Positions 1-13,865 of a stretch of 64,000 nt of DNA are shown here, piece after piece; positions within the stretch are counted from its first letter, which is position 1; every line of letters begins with the position of its first letter. Source of the DNA: Dirofilaria immitis (lineage: Eukaryota > Nematoda > Chromadorea > Rhabditida > Onchocercidae); assembly GCA_024305405.1 (NCBI GenBank), contig JAKNDB010000109.1, positions 2,418,001-2,482,000 on the forward strand, in the 5' to 3' direction. Both the position numbers and the translations under genes were made by a program. The notes under the pieces were generated by a model that had not been told where the DNA came from, ran no database searches, and worked only from the letters and a program-made list of their open reading frames with translations.

Positions 1-495
<495 letters not shown>

Positions 496-2509
496 TTATT
501 ATCACTGTCTTACTAAAAATAAGTATAGTTAAAAGAATAATAATAATAATGTAATGAAAGTTTTGCTACTATCACTACTTTTATTAATGATAATAAATAA
601 CAGAATAGTAATGACAATGATAGTAAAAAATGAAAATTTGGCTAAATGTTCAATATTTTTATTACTTAATGATTTCATTCTCGACACTATTATTTTTTAT
701 TGGCATACTAGTTACTTCCAAGAACAATGAAGCATTCAAGAAAAATAATCTAATGATATCTAAAAGTATTTAGGCACGAAATGAATGCGGGTCAGACGAT
801 AAAGAGATTTGAATATTGGTATAACACGTTTAAAAAGCTTTCATAAAGAGTTGAAATTTTTATTTGGAAATAGCATAAACTTTCTGCAAAGTACGCCAAA
901 AACACTGAATGTCTCTTAAGGCCAAATTTTGTAACTTTTAGCTTATTTAATTGCATGAGCAAGTTATTAGATGAAAAATTCATTTTATGAGAAAACTTTT
1001 TTCTTCTGAATTCACAAAATTACTGGATAATATTCAATATAATCGTAAAGATCAGTTATATGTGTGGCAGAAAATATATCGTAATTACTCGATATTTTAT
1101 TGAAAAAGAAATACAAAACGTTTTTTCTTGAGTACTATTATAAATTAATTAGATAGAGATTTTGCGAGGCAGAAATTCTCTTTTGAAAAGTAATTATTCA
1201 AACGAGCCTTATTTCATTTTCACTCAATTGATCTAGTATTTGTGTGTAAATAGTTTCTAAATTATATACTTTAATGATAACAAATTGAATCAAAATCGTT
1301 TCCTAAAGCAACATGAAAGTGGACAAATGAAAACTGAAATGTCAGTTTTGTGATCTGTTTTATGGTAGACTTTGGTAATTCATGAGATTATTGAACTATT
1401 AACTAATAATTAATTAATGAATTTTCCATCACATATTTGATTTTAGCAAAAAGAACAAATATGTAATGACTGATGCATGCTTAAATTTAATAATTCGACT
1501 GAATAATTTTTTCATTTTTACTGCTCTAATTTTGCGAAATAAATTATTAGAAAATTCGTTTTCTACCTAAATAATTGATGTGAGGTCAGCAAGGCTCGTT
1601 ATCAAATATAGTGATTTCAAATTCTCTAAATTTGAAGAACTATACCAATATTACGACAAAGGAATAGACACATTTACAATATAATATGGTAACACAAGCA
1701 ATCTAAACTTTTATATAAGGTGTGCAATGTTTCAAGATCGTGCACAACCTAATACACAATTCTGTGCTTTTTAATCTGTCAAATTAATATTGAAATGGAG
1801 ATAAAGGTATGAAAATGGGAATTTTTAATTTCAATTTACCTATATTTCCTTTTCAATTCATTAATAAATTAAGCATTCATAATTTAGAATAAGTGACATA
1901 ATCAAATTTTTTCTTACAATTTCATTTTTTTATTCGCTTTTGGAGAAAGATTTTTTTTTTGCAAAATTTCCATATCTTCGTATCAAATGAATATTTAATC
2001 GTGAAAAACAAAAAGAAAAACAGTAGTAATTTTTTTTTTGGAAGAAATGAAGAAAATTTATACTTCGCAAATATGACAGTGTTAAATTATACAGGGATGT
2101 TCTTTCTAATCTCTTTGAGTGTGTGTTTCTTATGAATCAAATCAATGCTTTCTGCGAAGAACAAAATAATAGGTTGTTTCCCATTATTCAAAAATTCATC
2201 ATGTCTTCTGCATTCGTTGTTGGAAATGAAAGAAAATAACGATTGAAAATCAGTAAAATGCGTGCCGTTAGCAGTTTTGCGACTGGAAGTATTATTGAAT
2301 CTTTCATGAAAAGCCAAGCCATTTGCAAACAGCGTGACATCATTTGGATCACAGCATTAACAAAATGCTCGATGAAAGAATACTGAAGGATTTGAAAGAT
2401 CTCGACTAATGGGTTAAGGAACAGAGAAAGAGGTAGAAAATGGAAGGGATTAGTGTGTTCAGCGAGCAAGTGACTAAATGATTATTCGAATCTCGTTTAG
2501 CATATGAAT

Positions 2510-2544
<35 letters not shown>

Positions 2545-2753
2545 CGGATTGTTTTGGTCACACGTCAACGTTAATAAGTCGCTCTTTTTAATTCATGAGC
2601 CATATAATTGAACAATTAGAGAAGGATGAATGTGTAAGCATATTTATATCACTATGTAACGACTATGAAATACGCTATTTTAGATTAAAAACTATGATAA
2701 TATCCACGCAGCACTACTACCACTATCAACATCAATAATCTGCGGACTCGAGA
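496..2753. other. AT-rich intergenic stretch, includes (TA)n
   Basis: No exon-like reading frame with matching splice signals was seen. A simple (TA)n run lies at 2512-2543. Two overlapping minus-strand open frames near 2087-2469 have no recognisable motif and read like chance ORFs. The promoter of the gene starting at 2754 may lie here, but no element could be pinned down. Confidence 0.6.
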
Positions 2754-5700
2754 ATGATAGCAGAAAGAAACATTGATAACAAAACTGCAAAAGTAGAGCC
2801 TACAAAGTATGCAAAATTTGAGAATGATGATGCATTTGCATCATCATTCAAGTATGAATCGATTCCCATGCTCATGGATATCCTTTATTGTAAGTGCTGC
2901 TTTACTTTTTTATGCTTCTTGAATGAATGAATGAATGAAATTTTCCTTTACGTGCGTATTGACTCCATTCATCAAACAATTCCTAATTCTGAGATCTCTT
3001 TCCTAAGCTATGTAAATTCCTTCAGGTTTTTCTGTATAGCTCGGGAAATTCAACAGCGATTGAAGGTAAGGTTGGCGATATTGTAAGGCTGCATTAATCT
3101 GGATTAAAGCTCAAATGTCAATTTAATCAAAGTTTCGATGCTTAGAACACTGTTCGTTTAACTGCTTAAACTTAAATTTATTTCCTATTCTCATTTTTTC
3201 TCCTTTCGTCAACTCTTTAAATCAAATTCAATTCGTGCAAGTCATTATATTATTTGTCAAGATTTCTTTTATTTTTTTATAATATTTGATAACTTCCACA
3301 AAACTTTTCGCAATAACTTTTGGCGTTGAGAAATATTAGCTTGATATGTCGACTATATTTTAGCAAGAATTACATGATATTTATAAAACTTTCACTTTTG
3401 TTTTTTGAGGAAAAAGTTTTCAGCTAATCAGTTTATAAAAAGCTATAAATTTATATTTGATACTTCCAAAAGGTAAGAAAATTTTGCTATAAAATAAAAA
3501 AAATACAAAATTGGAAAACTAGCGATATTTGTTTAAATAGTTTGTTCTCTTTTTTTTGCAATTTATTTGTTCACTTATATTTAAACTTGTTAATTTTATC
3601 TTTTTAACGTAATCAGAAACGGCTGATATATCTCGAGCTCGCAAAATTTAGCATCATTTCGGAAATTGCTATCTGTCTTTCAAGAATTTCTTTTATTGTA
3701 ATCTCGTAACAATTAAATTTTTTCTCTCTCAAAGCTCTCTATTGTTTATAAAGTTTAGATATATCTATTACCATTTTGAGTGTTGTCTAGACTAAATCAA
3801 CCACTGAATAGTTCCATCATGAAGTGCATAGTAAGGTAATTTGATGATTAGAATTTTATAGAGCAATCGAGATTACTGTAAAAATTGCCATGGATGAAAT
3901 TCACTGTTTAAAAAAGATATAATTATTCTTCTTTTCCAAAATTTATTTTTTTCCCACATTTCAAAATATTAATGAAATGATGAATCTAGTTGACAGATCC
4001 AGAAAAAAATGAAACAATCCTTGAAAATTTGTAAAATATGCGATTCTTTTCGCATTGCTTTTCGTCTTCAAAAATGACGTGTTAGATTTGTATATTTCTG
4101 CTTAGTTTCAAGCCAATAAATCATTTTTTAAAATCCTTTTTCGATTTTATGCATTGTTTAATATCCGATTTCTGTTTTTGCACTCATCGAAATATTTACA
4201 ACTTTTATTATGGTTTTTTCTTAAGATATAAAAGTTTTATTTTATTAATAATTGATGAGCTTCAATTAATTGCTTGACAATGACTGACAATTGAAATGCA
4301 TCTTGATCTTGATTCTCTACCGTTTTTTGTCATGCCTCTTAATAATTATCATTGATCTATGTCGACTAGTGGGTTTAAGCAAATGACCTGAATAAATAAC
4401 CTCAAATTTTCATTTAAAATCAAAATTTCTGTATTGGAACCGACAGAGTAAACGGTGAGTGGATTTAAGAAGCGCTTTGACATGTAGTATCATCGGTTTT
4501 TGGTATGCCCATAGGTAGTGATATTTGGTAAACAGTCATAACACTGAAAAAAGGCTATTACATAAGGCAGTCGAAATCATTGTGAACATAAGAGCAAAAT
4601 AGTCTAATGCTCATCCAGTCTTCAGGTTTTTAATTTATAATAATGCATTGTGCTTAAACAATAAAATGTAACATACGAAGAAAGCTTATTAAAAGATTAT
4701 TTTCAGGGCGGAAAGGTAGAATTAAAAATCAGAAATTCCGAAAAGGTAAGTGTATGTAGAAACTAAACAGTGGTATCTTTGTACCTTTGTTAGTTTACTT
4801 TTTCTCTTTAGAATTTGTTGAAGCAAATTAAGAAAAGTTTTTTCTATTATAATGAAAAATTGATCTCAGCCCTAACGATGGCTTTGATATTGTAATACTC
4901 CTGGAAATTGCTTTAAGTTCCTTTTATGTTTATTCTATATAAATTTCAAAATAATGAGCTTTGTAATGTCTTTCAAGTATTTAAAATTACTCTGAGAACC
5001 AATAGAGATACTTTTTCTTTCTTTCTGCCATTATGCAAGTTACACTTCCAATGTAATGCATTTAATGCTGAAATGAATTATTTTGAGAAGGCAGCTTGAA
5101 TAAGAATTAAGTTAAGTCAAATTGTAGTTTATAAATTAATTGCTACATATTTGTCATGAAATATCGTTCAGTTATAGCTATATGATAGAATTCAGCTAAA
5201 GTTTTCATTTCCTTTTAATTTCACATCATCGATTTCTTTACTGTGAAAAGGTGATAAATGCAATAGAGATTTCTCGTGTAAAAACTGCAATGATATATTT
5301 CTAATTAAAATCTGTTTTATTCACATTGTGTTTAGGAGAATATAACAGAATGTTCATCTATAACTTATATTTTAATTTTACTATATTCTCCACACTAGTC
5401 TAACTCAATATTCATTATCTGTGTACGGCATTATAACCTTCAAGTTTAACTTACAGTAGCTCACAGCTTTTCTTTCACGTTCAATTTGGGCACTTCAGAA
5501 TGATGTGGACATAAAACAGCTAGTGATAGAATGAATGGCGATAAAAGAAGATCGAGAAGATATATGTCCTGCCAGTTTCATAAATATTCTTTCATACGTT
5601 ACCCAAACTTCTGATATATTTTGATACGCTTTCTTCGGAAGAACCAAAATGTAGTTATGCAAAATTAGTATTATTAATTAGGCCAAAAGATTAGGATGAT

Positions 5701-8700
5701 CCAAGAGATATATGTTAAAATTCTAAAATTTAAATTATGCAATTGTATAAGATATGAAATATAGATTTAACGATATATAAATGAAATGAAGTCTTGAAGA
5801 TAGATAAAAAGAAATATAATTCAATCCTATAACTGTCAAAAGGCACATTAATAATGTCGGTTGCCTTTTTGATCTTTTCTTGAAGGCATTGTTAGGTTTT
5901 GAGATGAAAAAATACATCATTTTTATATAACTGATGGGAAATCAATGAGTAGTATGAAGTAAATAAGTGCTAAAGCTTTCTCTCCTCTGCTTAAACTTCA
6001 CTATAAGCATTACCGTGTGCGTTCAAGCAAGCAATATTTTGCAAGGCATGCTTTTTTTTTTTTTGCTATTACTGCTTTTTTGTTATTGGTTCAGAGATCA
6101 TGCAACCAAAAATCTTCTATCTCTTTTTCTACTCCATTTTAAAAAACTAATGAGGTGAGAATAATCAATTAGTTTAGTTAAGGTTGATTCGGTTAATCAG
6201 CTCACTTTCTTTCCTTTGCCTTTCTTCCTCTCATTTCATCTAATTATTCCAAAAAGTGATAACAACTGATGAATTTCATTTATTTATTTCAGTAAACATA
6301 TTTAATTTGTAGTGAATTAATCTTTTATCACTATCCGTTTTCAATAATAAACATTTTTAAAATTATCGTCATCTACCTACTCCCACATTAACAGCTTGTA
6401 AAAATTTGTGTCAAATGAAGAGAAAAGGTAAGATTGGCTCTGTGCTAGTATCGCTTTAAAAATTTATCTTTTGTTTCCCATTTTTACCTATCTAATATTT
6501 TTGATGAGTAAAGTATCGTCCTGTGTACATTTCGTTTAAATTTTTTAATGTACCAAAAAAATGAAAATACTGTATCATTTTCCGAGATACCTAAAGTACT
6601 GACTTTTCAAACTTTTAGTACAATTTTGCTATAACAGAAGTGTATTCAAGAGAGAACTACTTGTGAAGAAAAACTATCACTGAGAGATTTGTTTCCTTTC
6701 TCGATAACAGTTGGCAACAATAGAAAAGCTAGACTTTCTGAAGAGAACACCATACTGAATAGTAAAAGCCATATTACATTATTCTGAAAAAAAATGACAA
6801 ATAAAATGATGGAAAAAAGCAATCATTTTTTAAAAATTATTTAGAAAAGAAAATGTTATGATAAATATTAACAAAATTGTTACAAAACAAAACAATTTCT
6901 ATCATAACAAAATTGTTTCCGAATTTTTATTCTTTTAATTTATTATCTAAAAATATCGTTAGATTTGTAATGTTCAACAAGTTGCCTATTCGTTGGCTTA
7001 ATAATAAACTCTCTTCAGACTTTAAAATTTCATATTCTGGCATGTTTCCGAAGGCATCATGTTTTACTATTTCTGTAAATGTCTTGATTTAGATTGATTC
7101 ATTTTAATTTAGCTAATTTCGTATAACGTTAAAAATTATTTTTGTAGTTCTTCCAGATGACATAAGTGATAAGCCTACATATCTAATAATCAGTAATACG
7201 TATTTATGAAGATAACAACAGCTCAATCAGAAATTAATTAATTTCTAATTCGAAATCTAAGCAGTTCTAATAGAAACATAAGATCGTTTCGTTTCGAGAT
7301 TTTTAATCCATTTCGTACACTTTTTTTCATTGGTTTATTTATTTTCATTTACAACAATTTTGGCGCAGCAACAAAACGCGAGAAGAGGAATACGGTACAG
7401 GTATGCAAAGTGAAGTGAAGGGAATAGTTTATGTTTATATATATACAGCGATAAATCGTTAGAATAATTCACGCTGTTCATTATCCCCACTTGCTTAGGA
7501 ATGAAAGGATAGAAGAGTCGAACGAAGTAAAAAAATCTTTGTGATTATTTTTCGAAATAATTCGAATTTTACATGGAACTAAGTTTTATTCCTTGACAAC
7601 TTACTTTAAAGGAATGAGGGAAATTCCTATTGTATATTTATTTTTGTCATTCTTCTAAAATTAAGTATTCATTCGTCTCTGTTTCGTATTTTCTAAACTC
7701 GTATTGTCATTTTTACTTACTTCAAAGTCTAAATTGTGCAAGCTCCGATATCTGGGAGCATTGGGGTGGTAATAAAGAACTTAAAGCATTAATGTCATCC
7801 ACTCCTACGCACCAGGCCCGAGATTGTTTGTAGTGGGATCTCACGAACGATTCAATAATATTTGCACTTTTTGTCGTCACTTTATTAAAGAAAGTTTTTA
7901 CAAAATAGAGGCAAACCGTTTCAGGAAAGAAGGCCTAATAAGCAAAATTGCGGCTCTTAATGGGGAAGCAATTTTTTTCTATCTCTTAATGAAGCCTTAA
8001 TCACTTTACAATTTTCTGCTCCTTCTTCTTCTTCCTCTCCTTAGTTAATTAATCCGCGATCCTACAATAATCTGTTTTTCTCGTTTCTCTTGAATACTTC
8101 AATCTTTTTCTGCTAAACCTCAAAATTTGTTTTACACTTTAGTATTTTCAATTTATTCATTAATAATCTACGCTTCTTCTTGAGATTCTGATTTCATTAC
8201 ATAGTTTTGCGCAGATTATGTTAAATTCATTTTCAATTTCACATTAGCTTCACTAGTTTTTAATTTTCTCAGATCCAAGGAACTCGAACTGTCCATTAAA
8301 TCGTTATTGGTCCCTGTTAAACATTTTGTAAATCTATATGATAAGGTAACACGTTTACTAATTTCAATTATTTGGACTGTTATATTTCTGGTTATTACTT
8401 CATGCTTTTGGCACTTATTTTATCACATTGAACTCTAATTTTCAATGATCCTAACATTCACACTGCAAAGATTCTGCTTATAAGATTCTTTAAAATGAAT
8501 CGTCGAAATTCGAAGCTTTGAATTGAAGTCTTAAGTTAAATAGCACCTCCATTTTACAATTATCCATCACTTCATAACGAACAAAACACAATCATTAAAG
8601 CTATTTAGCGTTAAAGTATTCAACAAGTGATAATATGATTCTTCATCTAATGCGTTTTGAATTTCCTGATACGTCCAATGCTGTAAAGGTTGAAGTACAT

Positions 8701-9150
8701 ATTGCAAATTAGGATTCATGTATAGTTTGAAAATGTTTAATTTAATGTTAATCTTTTTATTTGATTTTCTAGTATGCTAAAGATAAAAACTATTTGCTGT
8801 GATAGAAGCATTCTAAAGCATCCGAGTGAGCTTTCAATTTAAAATTAACAACTTACTTCACATATCTTTTAGGAAGAGCTAGGATGGTTTTCTTTTTTTT
8901 CTGGATAAAATAATATTCAACTTTTATATGAAGAAATTGTGACTCAAATCTTGATACGAATTCAATCATTTTGGGAAAAAATGATTCATTTTAGTTCTGT
9001 CGATAAAATCTTGTCACTGAGATAGTTTGGAACCAAAAATTTGTTTCAGATTCTTTGTTTTTATATGTTGACGTTTCAAGGGAACTAATGTACTGGCGTT
9101 GTCGACAGCAAATTGAATTAGCATGGTTAGACTATAACAGTGACCAATAA
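2754..9150 (+). CDS. unrecognised gene made of very short exons
   Basis: Function unknown. Five or more short segments with good splice sites read as protein in linked phases. Exon 1 is 2754-2889 (ATG, 45 codons, donor GTAAGT, phase 1). Next come 3040-3065 (reads SREIQQRLK), 4707-4745 (GGKVELKIRNSEK, flanked by TTTTCAG and GTAAGT), 7369-7400, and 8273-8345 (includes ELELSIKSLLVPVKHF). These five join without a phase conflict. Further right, 8601/8609-8688, 8773-8825 and 9050-9150 (includes LYVDVSRELMYWRC, stop TAA) also look coding. The junctions after 8345 and 8688 do not match in phase, so an exon or base is missing there. The product is charged and probably helical, with no signal peptide or membrane segment seen. 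The three-finger gene begins only 143 bp after the stop on the same strand. The exon chain is my inference. Confidence 0.45.
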
Positions 9151-9293
9151 CTGGTTATTATTGGAGGATTGCTGCAACTTTTACTATATTTCACCTTAGC
9201 TGAAGTATTTAACTATAAAAGCTATAAAGTTGAATCATTAGCGGCGCAGCGTTCTGCCGCTAAAGTGACGATCCAGCAAGTTGCGGGTGCGTT

Positions 9294-11225
9294 ATGCACC
9301 TTCCATCGATCTTCGCATGGCTACTTTCAATTTCAACGACCATTGTCTGTGCAGTTAAATGTTATTGTACAGACGATCACTGTGTACCATATGGTGTATG
9401 TGAAAGTACGATATGTTTGGTTGGAATACTCAAAAGTTCCAATTCAGTTATTCGAACATGCGGCGCTGAGATGATTGGTTGCCGGAAAAATGTTGGAAGG
9501 TTTGCTGTCTCATTTCGGTTTTTGTTACTTATGAGGAGATACAGAAGATGAAGCAGAAATGCCAAAATATTTAAGAGGCATTCAGAATGAGGAAAAACAG
9601 TAATGTTGCTCCAAAAATAGGTGTAATAGAATGAAAGTAATGCAAATAGTAAATATTGAAAATGCGCGCATTCCTCGTTTTGATTTTTAGTTTATCAAAC
9701 AGCACTCTTAAAAATCATTCTGGGTCATTCTTCATCCTGGCATAATTGAATCTTAAAGATCTGAATTACGGATTAACCTGTCATTCTGTTTTGTAGCAAG
9801 GCATCGACGCCACCTATTCAAAATAGATATTTCATGTGTATGTACGAAATTGCATTTTATGCGATTGCTTTGCCGACTTATTATTAGCAGACGTGAATGT
9901 TCCATTTTGATTGTGACTTATAGATTTTACATTGTAATACCTTCAGTTCACTATCAAATATTTCTTGAAATATATCCGGTAGAAAATCATGCACTATATT
10001 TACATCTTGAGATAAAAGTCCGAAATAAATAAGTTTAAAGCTTTCCTACGAATTTCGTATTTCAGAGATGTGTGTACTAAATACTTCTCTGCGCCCACAA
10101 CATTTGGACCACATTTTTTTGTGGCTGTTTCTTGCTGCATTCGATTCAAGTTTTATGAGCATTAGAGCCTTATTTTCTATCAACACACTATGAGAATTGA
10201 AATGACATCTATTACATCATATCTGATGCATCTATAATTAATTATATGTTTGACACAGCAGAATACGATCATGCCAACGTGATCATGTTTGACCGTATAC
10301 TGTAATCAAAGTTCCGTTAGACTGTCAGTAACTTCAATAACCAGATCAAAATCTCTTAACATTTTAACATGTTGTTGAAGCGTTTTCTCGGTTTCCTAGA
10401 GCTTCTAGAAATTTATCAAGCCGTTTTTTTTTCGGAGTGTGCTGTTATTGTCATTCTGTCGATATAGAAAGATTAGATAAATTTTACGATAATCAGAATA
10501 ACACGCTATAAGAAACATGGTAAGCCTAACTTGTTAGTTCAAAGTCTTTCTTTATTCCTTAAATTTAATGAATTTTATAGCAACAGTTATCAATTCAATA
10601 TCTTCAGGTGGATTGATTTGTGCGCTTGCGATAAACCTTTGTGTAATACATTTTCATATCTCAGGAATAATGCTAAACGTGAAGATGAAATAACCAGTCG
10701 TGATTCCTCATTTTTAGCCGTGTACACAGGTAACCAACCAAATGCTGAAATGCTTAATATATCACAAATTTCTTTCTATCCATACTAGAAATTAAATGAT
10801 TGAGTAATAGTAAAATTAATGAAGTTGATGTGAAAGTAATTAGAGTATAATATTATTAGTATGACCAAAATTTGGCTGATTCTGGACATTATTAGAAATA
10901 AGAAACAAATTTAAAATTACAAACAACCTTTTATTCTATCGAATTTCTAATACATATTTTTTAATAAATTATTTACAATATAAGATTAGTTATTTTTCTT
11001 TTTACTATAAGTAATAAATTTTGAATTAGAATTCCATTGCAGTTTTGGAATCTAACGTTTGTGCAGATTTTTAGCGTGGATTCGAATCCATCACATCCGG
11101 AACCAGACGCTCCATTATCTACTCGTACATCTTTCCTCACAGTACTTCTTGTTGGTGTACCATTAGCAGTTGGAGCTGCAACTGTGGTTGTCGTTGCCTT
11201 TAATTATTACTGCCACTTGTGTTGA
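9294..11225 (+). CDS. three-finger (Ly6/activin-receptor-like) secreted or membrane-anchored protein
   Basis: Exon 1 (9294-9499) starts with a signal peptide of about 20 residues (MHLPSIFAWLLSISTTIVCA), then a cysteine-rich ectodomain beginning VKCYCTDDHC. Exon 2 starts at 10608 in matching phase (AG|G) and gives CACDKPLCN, the C-x-C...C-N ending typical of three-finger folds. There are about ten cysteines in all. The last exon encodes a Pro/Ser/Thr linker and a hydrophobic segment (SFLTVLLVGVPLAVGAA region) just before the stop at 11223-11225, so it is either a membrane anchor or a GPI-attachment signal. The exon 2 to 3 junction is ambiguous. The better-looking donor (GTAACC, after 10729) is out of phase, while GTACAC (after 10721) with the acceptor TTTTTAG (exon from 11075) keeps the frame. 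The family includes TGF-beta receptor ectodomains and Ly6/CD59 proteins. No kinase domain follows, so a type I/II receptor is unlikely. Confidence 0.75.
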
Positions 11226-13865
11226 TATGTCATATTCATTGTTTATCAATCTTTTTGCTAACCGTTGACTTATTTACATAGAAAATTGGGATATGTTTCT
11301 CCTGAATTCTTAAGATTTTTGTAAGTTTAAACATATTAGGCTTCGCATTTTTCCAATCCAAATTTGATTCTGGCTACTTTTGCTCCACGTCACTTCTTAC
11401 TCCCACATCAAACACTCCTCAACTTACCTTTTTATGCATTCCATCCTCAGTAACTGAAGAAAACGATGCCACCAAAAATTTTATGAAGTTGGAAGTTTGA
11501 ATGGACAGTTAAAATTAATCTTTCACAAATCGAGTACGAATTTTGATTGATAATTGAAGATAATGAATAATTTAAAAGAAACATACCTGTCCGTTTAGGT
11601 ACAAAGAAACTTGTTCCCGGTACTTCCTGCTATTTTGAAACGTAAAGCCCTACTAAGTTCGAAACGGATTTATTTCACTTTTCAATAATTAATTTCACTG
11701 ATATAATGATAATGTTTAAAATGCTCAATTGAAATACTGTGATATTTGTGCTAGGTGTAATAATATTTTCAGATGTGTGCTACTTCAATACTACTGACAG
11801 ATGTAAACTTCAGGAATTCTAGAATGAATTTGATAGACTAAATTATATTTGTATCAGATTCTTTCATGGATTGACAAATAGAAAAACTTAATTGTACTGT
11901 TTCATTTGTAATTTGTATGAGGACGAAGGAATTGTAGAAATATTTTAGTGCTACTTGTTTGAGATGAACTATAAAAAGACTCTATCAAATAAACTTATGT
12001 AGAAAATATAAAATGAATAATCGTCTTTATCCAGAAATCGTAAATTTTTGTTTAAATATGTATGTAGATCCTATCAAGAAAAGTGCCGGAGGTAAAAGTA
12101 TAAAGGATAAAACGTGTGCTTTTGTTTTGTTACAGAACATTAAGTTGAAGAAAAATTGCTAACTATTCACGGAAAATGGATTTCTGTAGAAGAAATTAAA
12201 TCATCCTCAATCTGTATATTTTTCTAATGATGGACAAAAAACAGGGATCTGTGAAACTCAAACCCCGAAATTAAGTGCATGTTAACAGTCAGTAAGGCGA
12301 TGATAATTTTGTTTATTATTCTTTTCAGTTTATAAAACTTTAAATATTGATTACAGCGAAAACAAATTGTTTAGCATATATGTTAATACAATAATATTTT
12401 TTGAGTGAAAGAAATTTCTGATAATGATAAAATGAATGCTGTGTTCTTAATGCATAGTACCGTAAACCTTAAATTATGAAGGATTATTAAGCATTGCTAC
12501 CAATTCATCCGAATTGCGAAAGAAAATTACTGAATTGATGTTTTCGAAGAATGACATACAGCTGTCTATGAAACGGAGAAGTGAATCGATTTTCCATTAG
12601 GAAATTTCTTTTATTTTGATAAAGCTATTGAATCAGTTATTCAGCTTAATTTCAAAGCAAAATCAAGTATTCTCAATAGACCAGCATCGACTGTTTCACT
12701 ACCATACATTTTAAACATGTAAAGGAGGAATCCGCTTACAATAAGGTTCTTATTTTCTATTCCGCATCACACGAAATCATATATTTTTGAAAAACTATCT
12801 ATTATTTTTCAGTTTCATAATTTCGAAATAAGAAAAGAATTTTTTAAATCTGAACTTCAAATAGAACTTTATTTTTTTGCAGAATTCTGAAGAACTTCGG
12901 AAGACCTGAACTTTTGCAGAACCAAGAACATGAAAAGTTCTTAATAGTTTTATCAATTTTTACAGTATATTTTTAAATAGTTCAGTACATCTTTAGACAT
13001 CATTAGTGAGGAATGGGAGAGAGTTATGAATACGAAATCGATTTGAAACTATTTATTAGTAGCCATAAACTAGTTAAGTGATCATAAATTGGTTTAAGCT
13101 GTACACTGATCGTATGAGCAGTCCAAACTCCTGAAACTATCCACATTTTTTCCAACATACAAAATTGCAGTAGAACATACATGCAATTGATCTTCAAGGA
13201 ACTATTCTATTTCCTAAATGAACGAGCTGTTGAAATTTAATTCCAATCTTCATAAATAATTTAATTTCCAGTCTTCATAAACAAGACTTAGTCTGCAAAT
13301 TCCCTTCGATAAGTAATCTATTTAATCTAAGTATAATGAATGATCGTCCAAAAATTGGAGAATATATACCATTCTCCAATTGAGAGACTGCTGAAACCTT
13401 CAATACGAAATAAAATAATGGGGCATTATCTAAAGATTCTTTTTAAAACGATTAAGAAAACTATTTGAAGTTGTAAGTGTTGTTGTTAAACGATGAAGAA
13501 ATATGCATGAAGATATAATATTGTTTATGTAAACCTTTTTAATCACAACGCCAGCCATGTTAGTTGACAAAATATGCATGGACTTGTAAAATAATCGTAG
13601 TTATATTAGAATATTAAACGGTGAATGATTTTTACATAAAAAAAAGCAGAATAGTTCAAATTTTTTATTTCATTGCGTTTGTAATCAAAAATTGATTCAG
13701 TGGAAAAAATTTTTTGAGAGCAAATAATCTTTTAATGAGCAATATATTTCCACTTTCTCTTTAAATAAAATAAACTATAATAGAATAATTTTATAAAAAC
13801 AACTATAATAATGTTAGAACTAACACAATTATGAACAGACCCACTACAGAATTGAAATATTTCAC
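11226..13865. other. intergenic, 3' flanks of converging genes
   Basis: This lies between the plus-strand three-finger gene and the minus-strand PTRHD1-like gene. An AATAAA at 11988-11993 could serve the former, giving a 3' UTR of about 0.76 kb. No other coding segment or RNA gene was recognised. Confidence 0.5.

Noticed and set aside
2087..2469. Two overlapping minus-strand ORFs
   Set aside because: Different frames of the same stretch, no family motif, no splice context. Possibly chance or a very old repeat.
9169..9474. 101-codon plus-strand ORF overlapping the three-finger exon
   Set aside because: It overlaps the signal-peptide/cysteine exon in another frame and has no domain. The three-finger frame is supported by splice phase and cysteine pattern.
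11076..11095. TTCGAATCC, resembling a tRNA B box
   Set aside because: It lies inside the coding frame of the three-finger protein, with no A box or cloverleaf around it.
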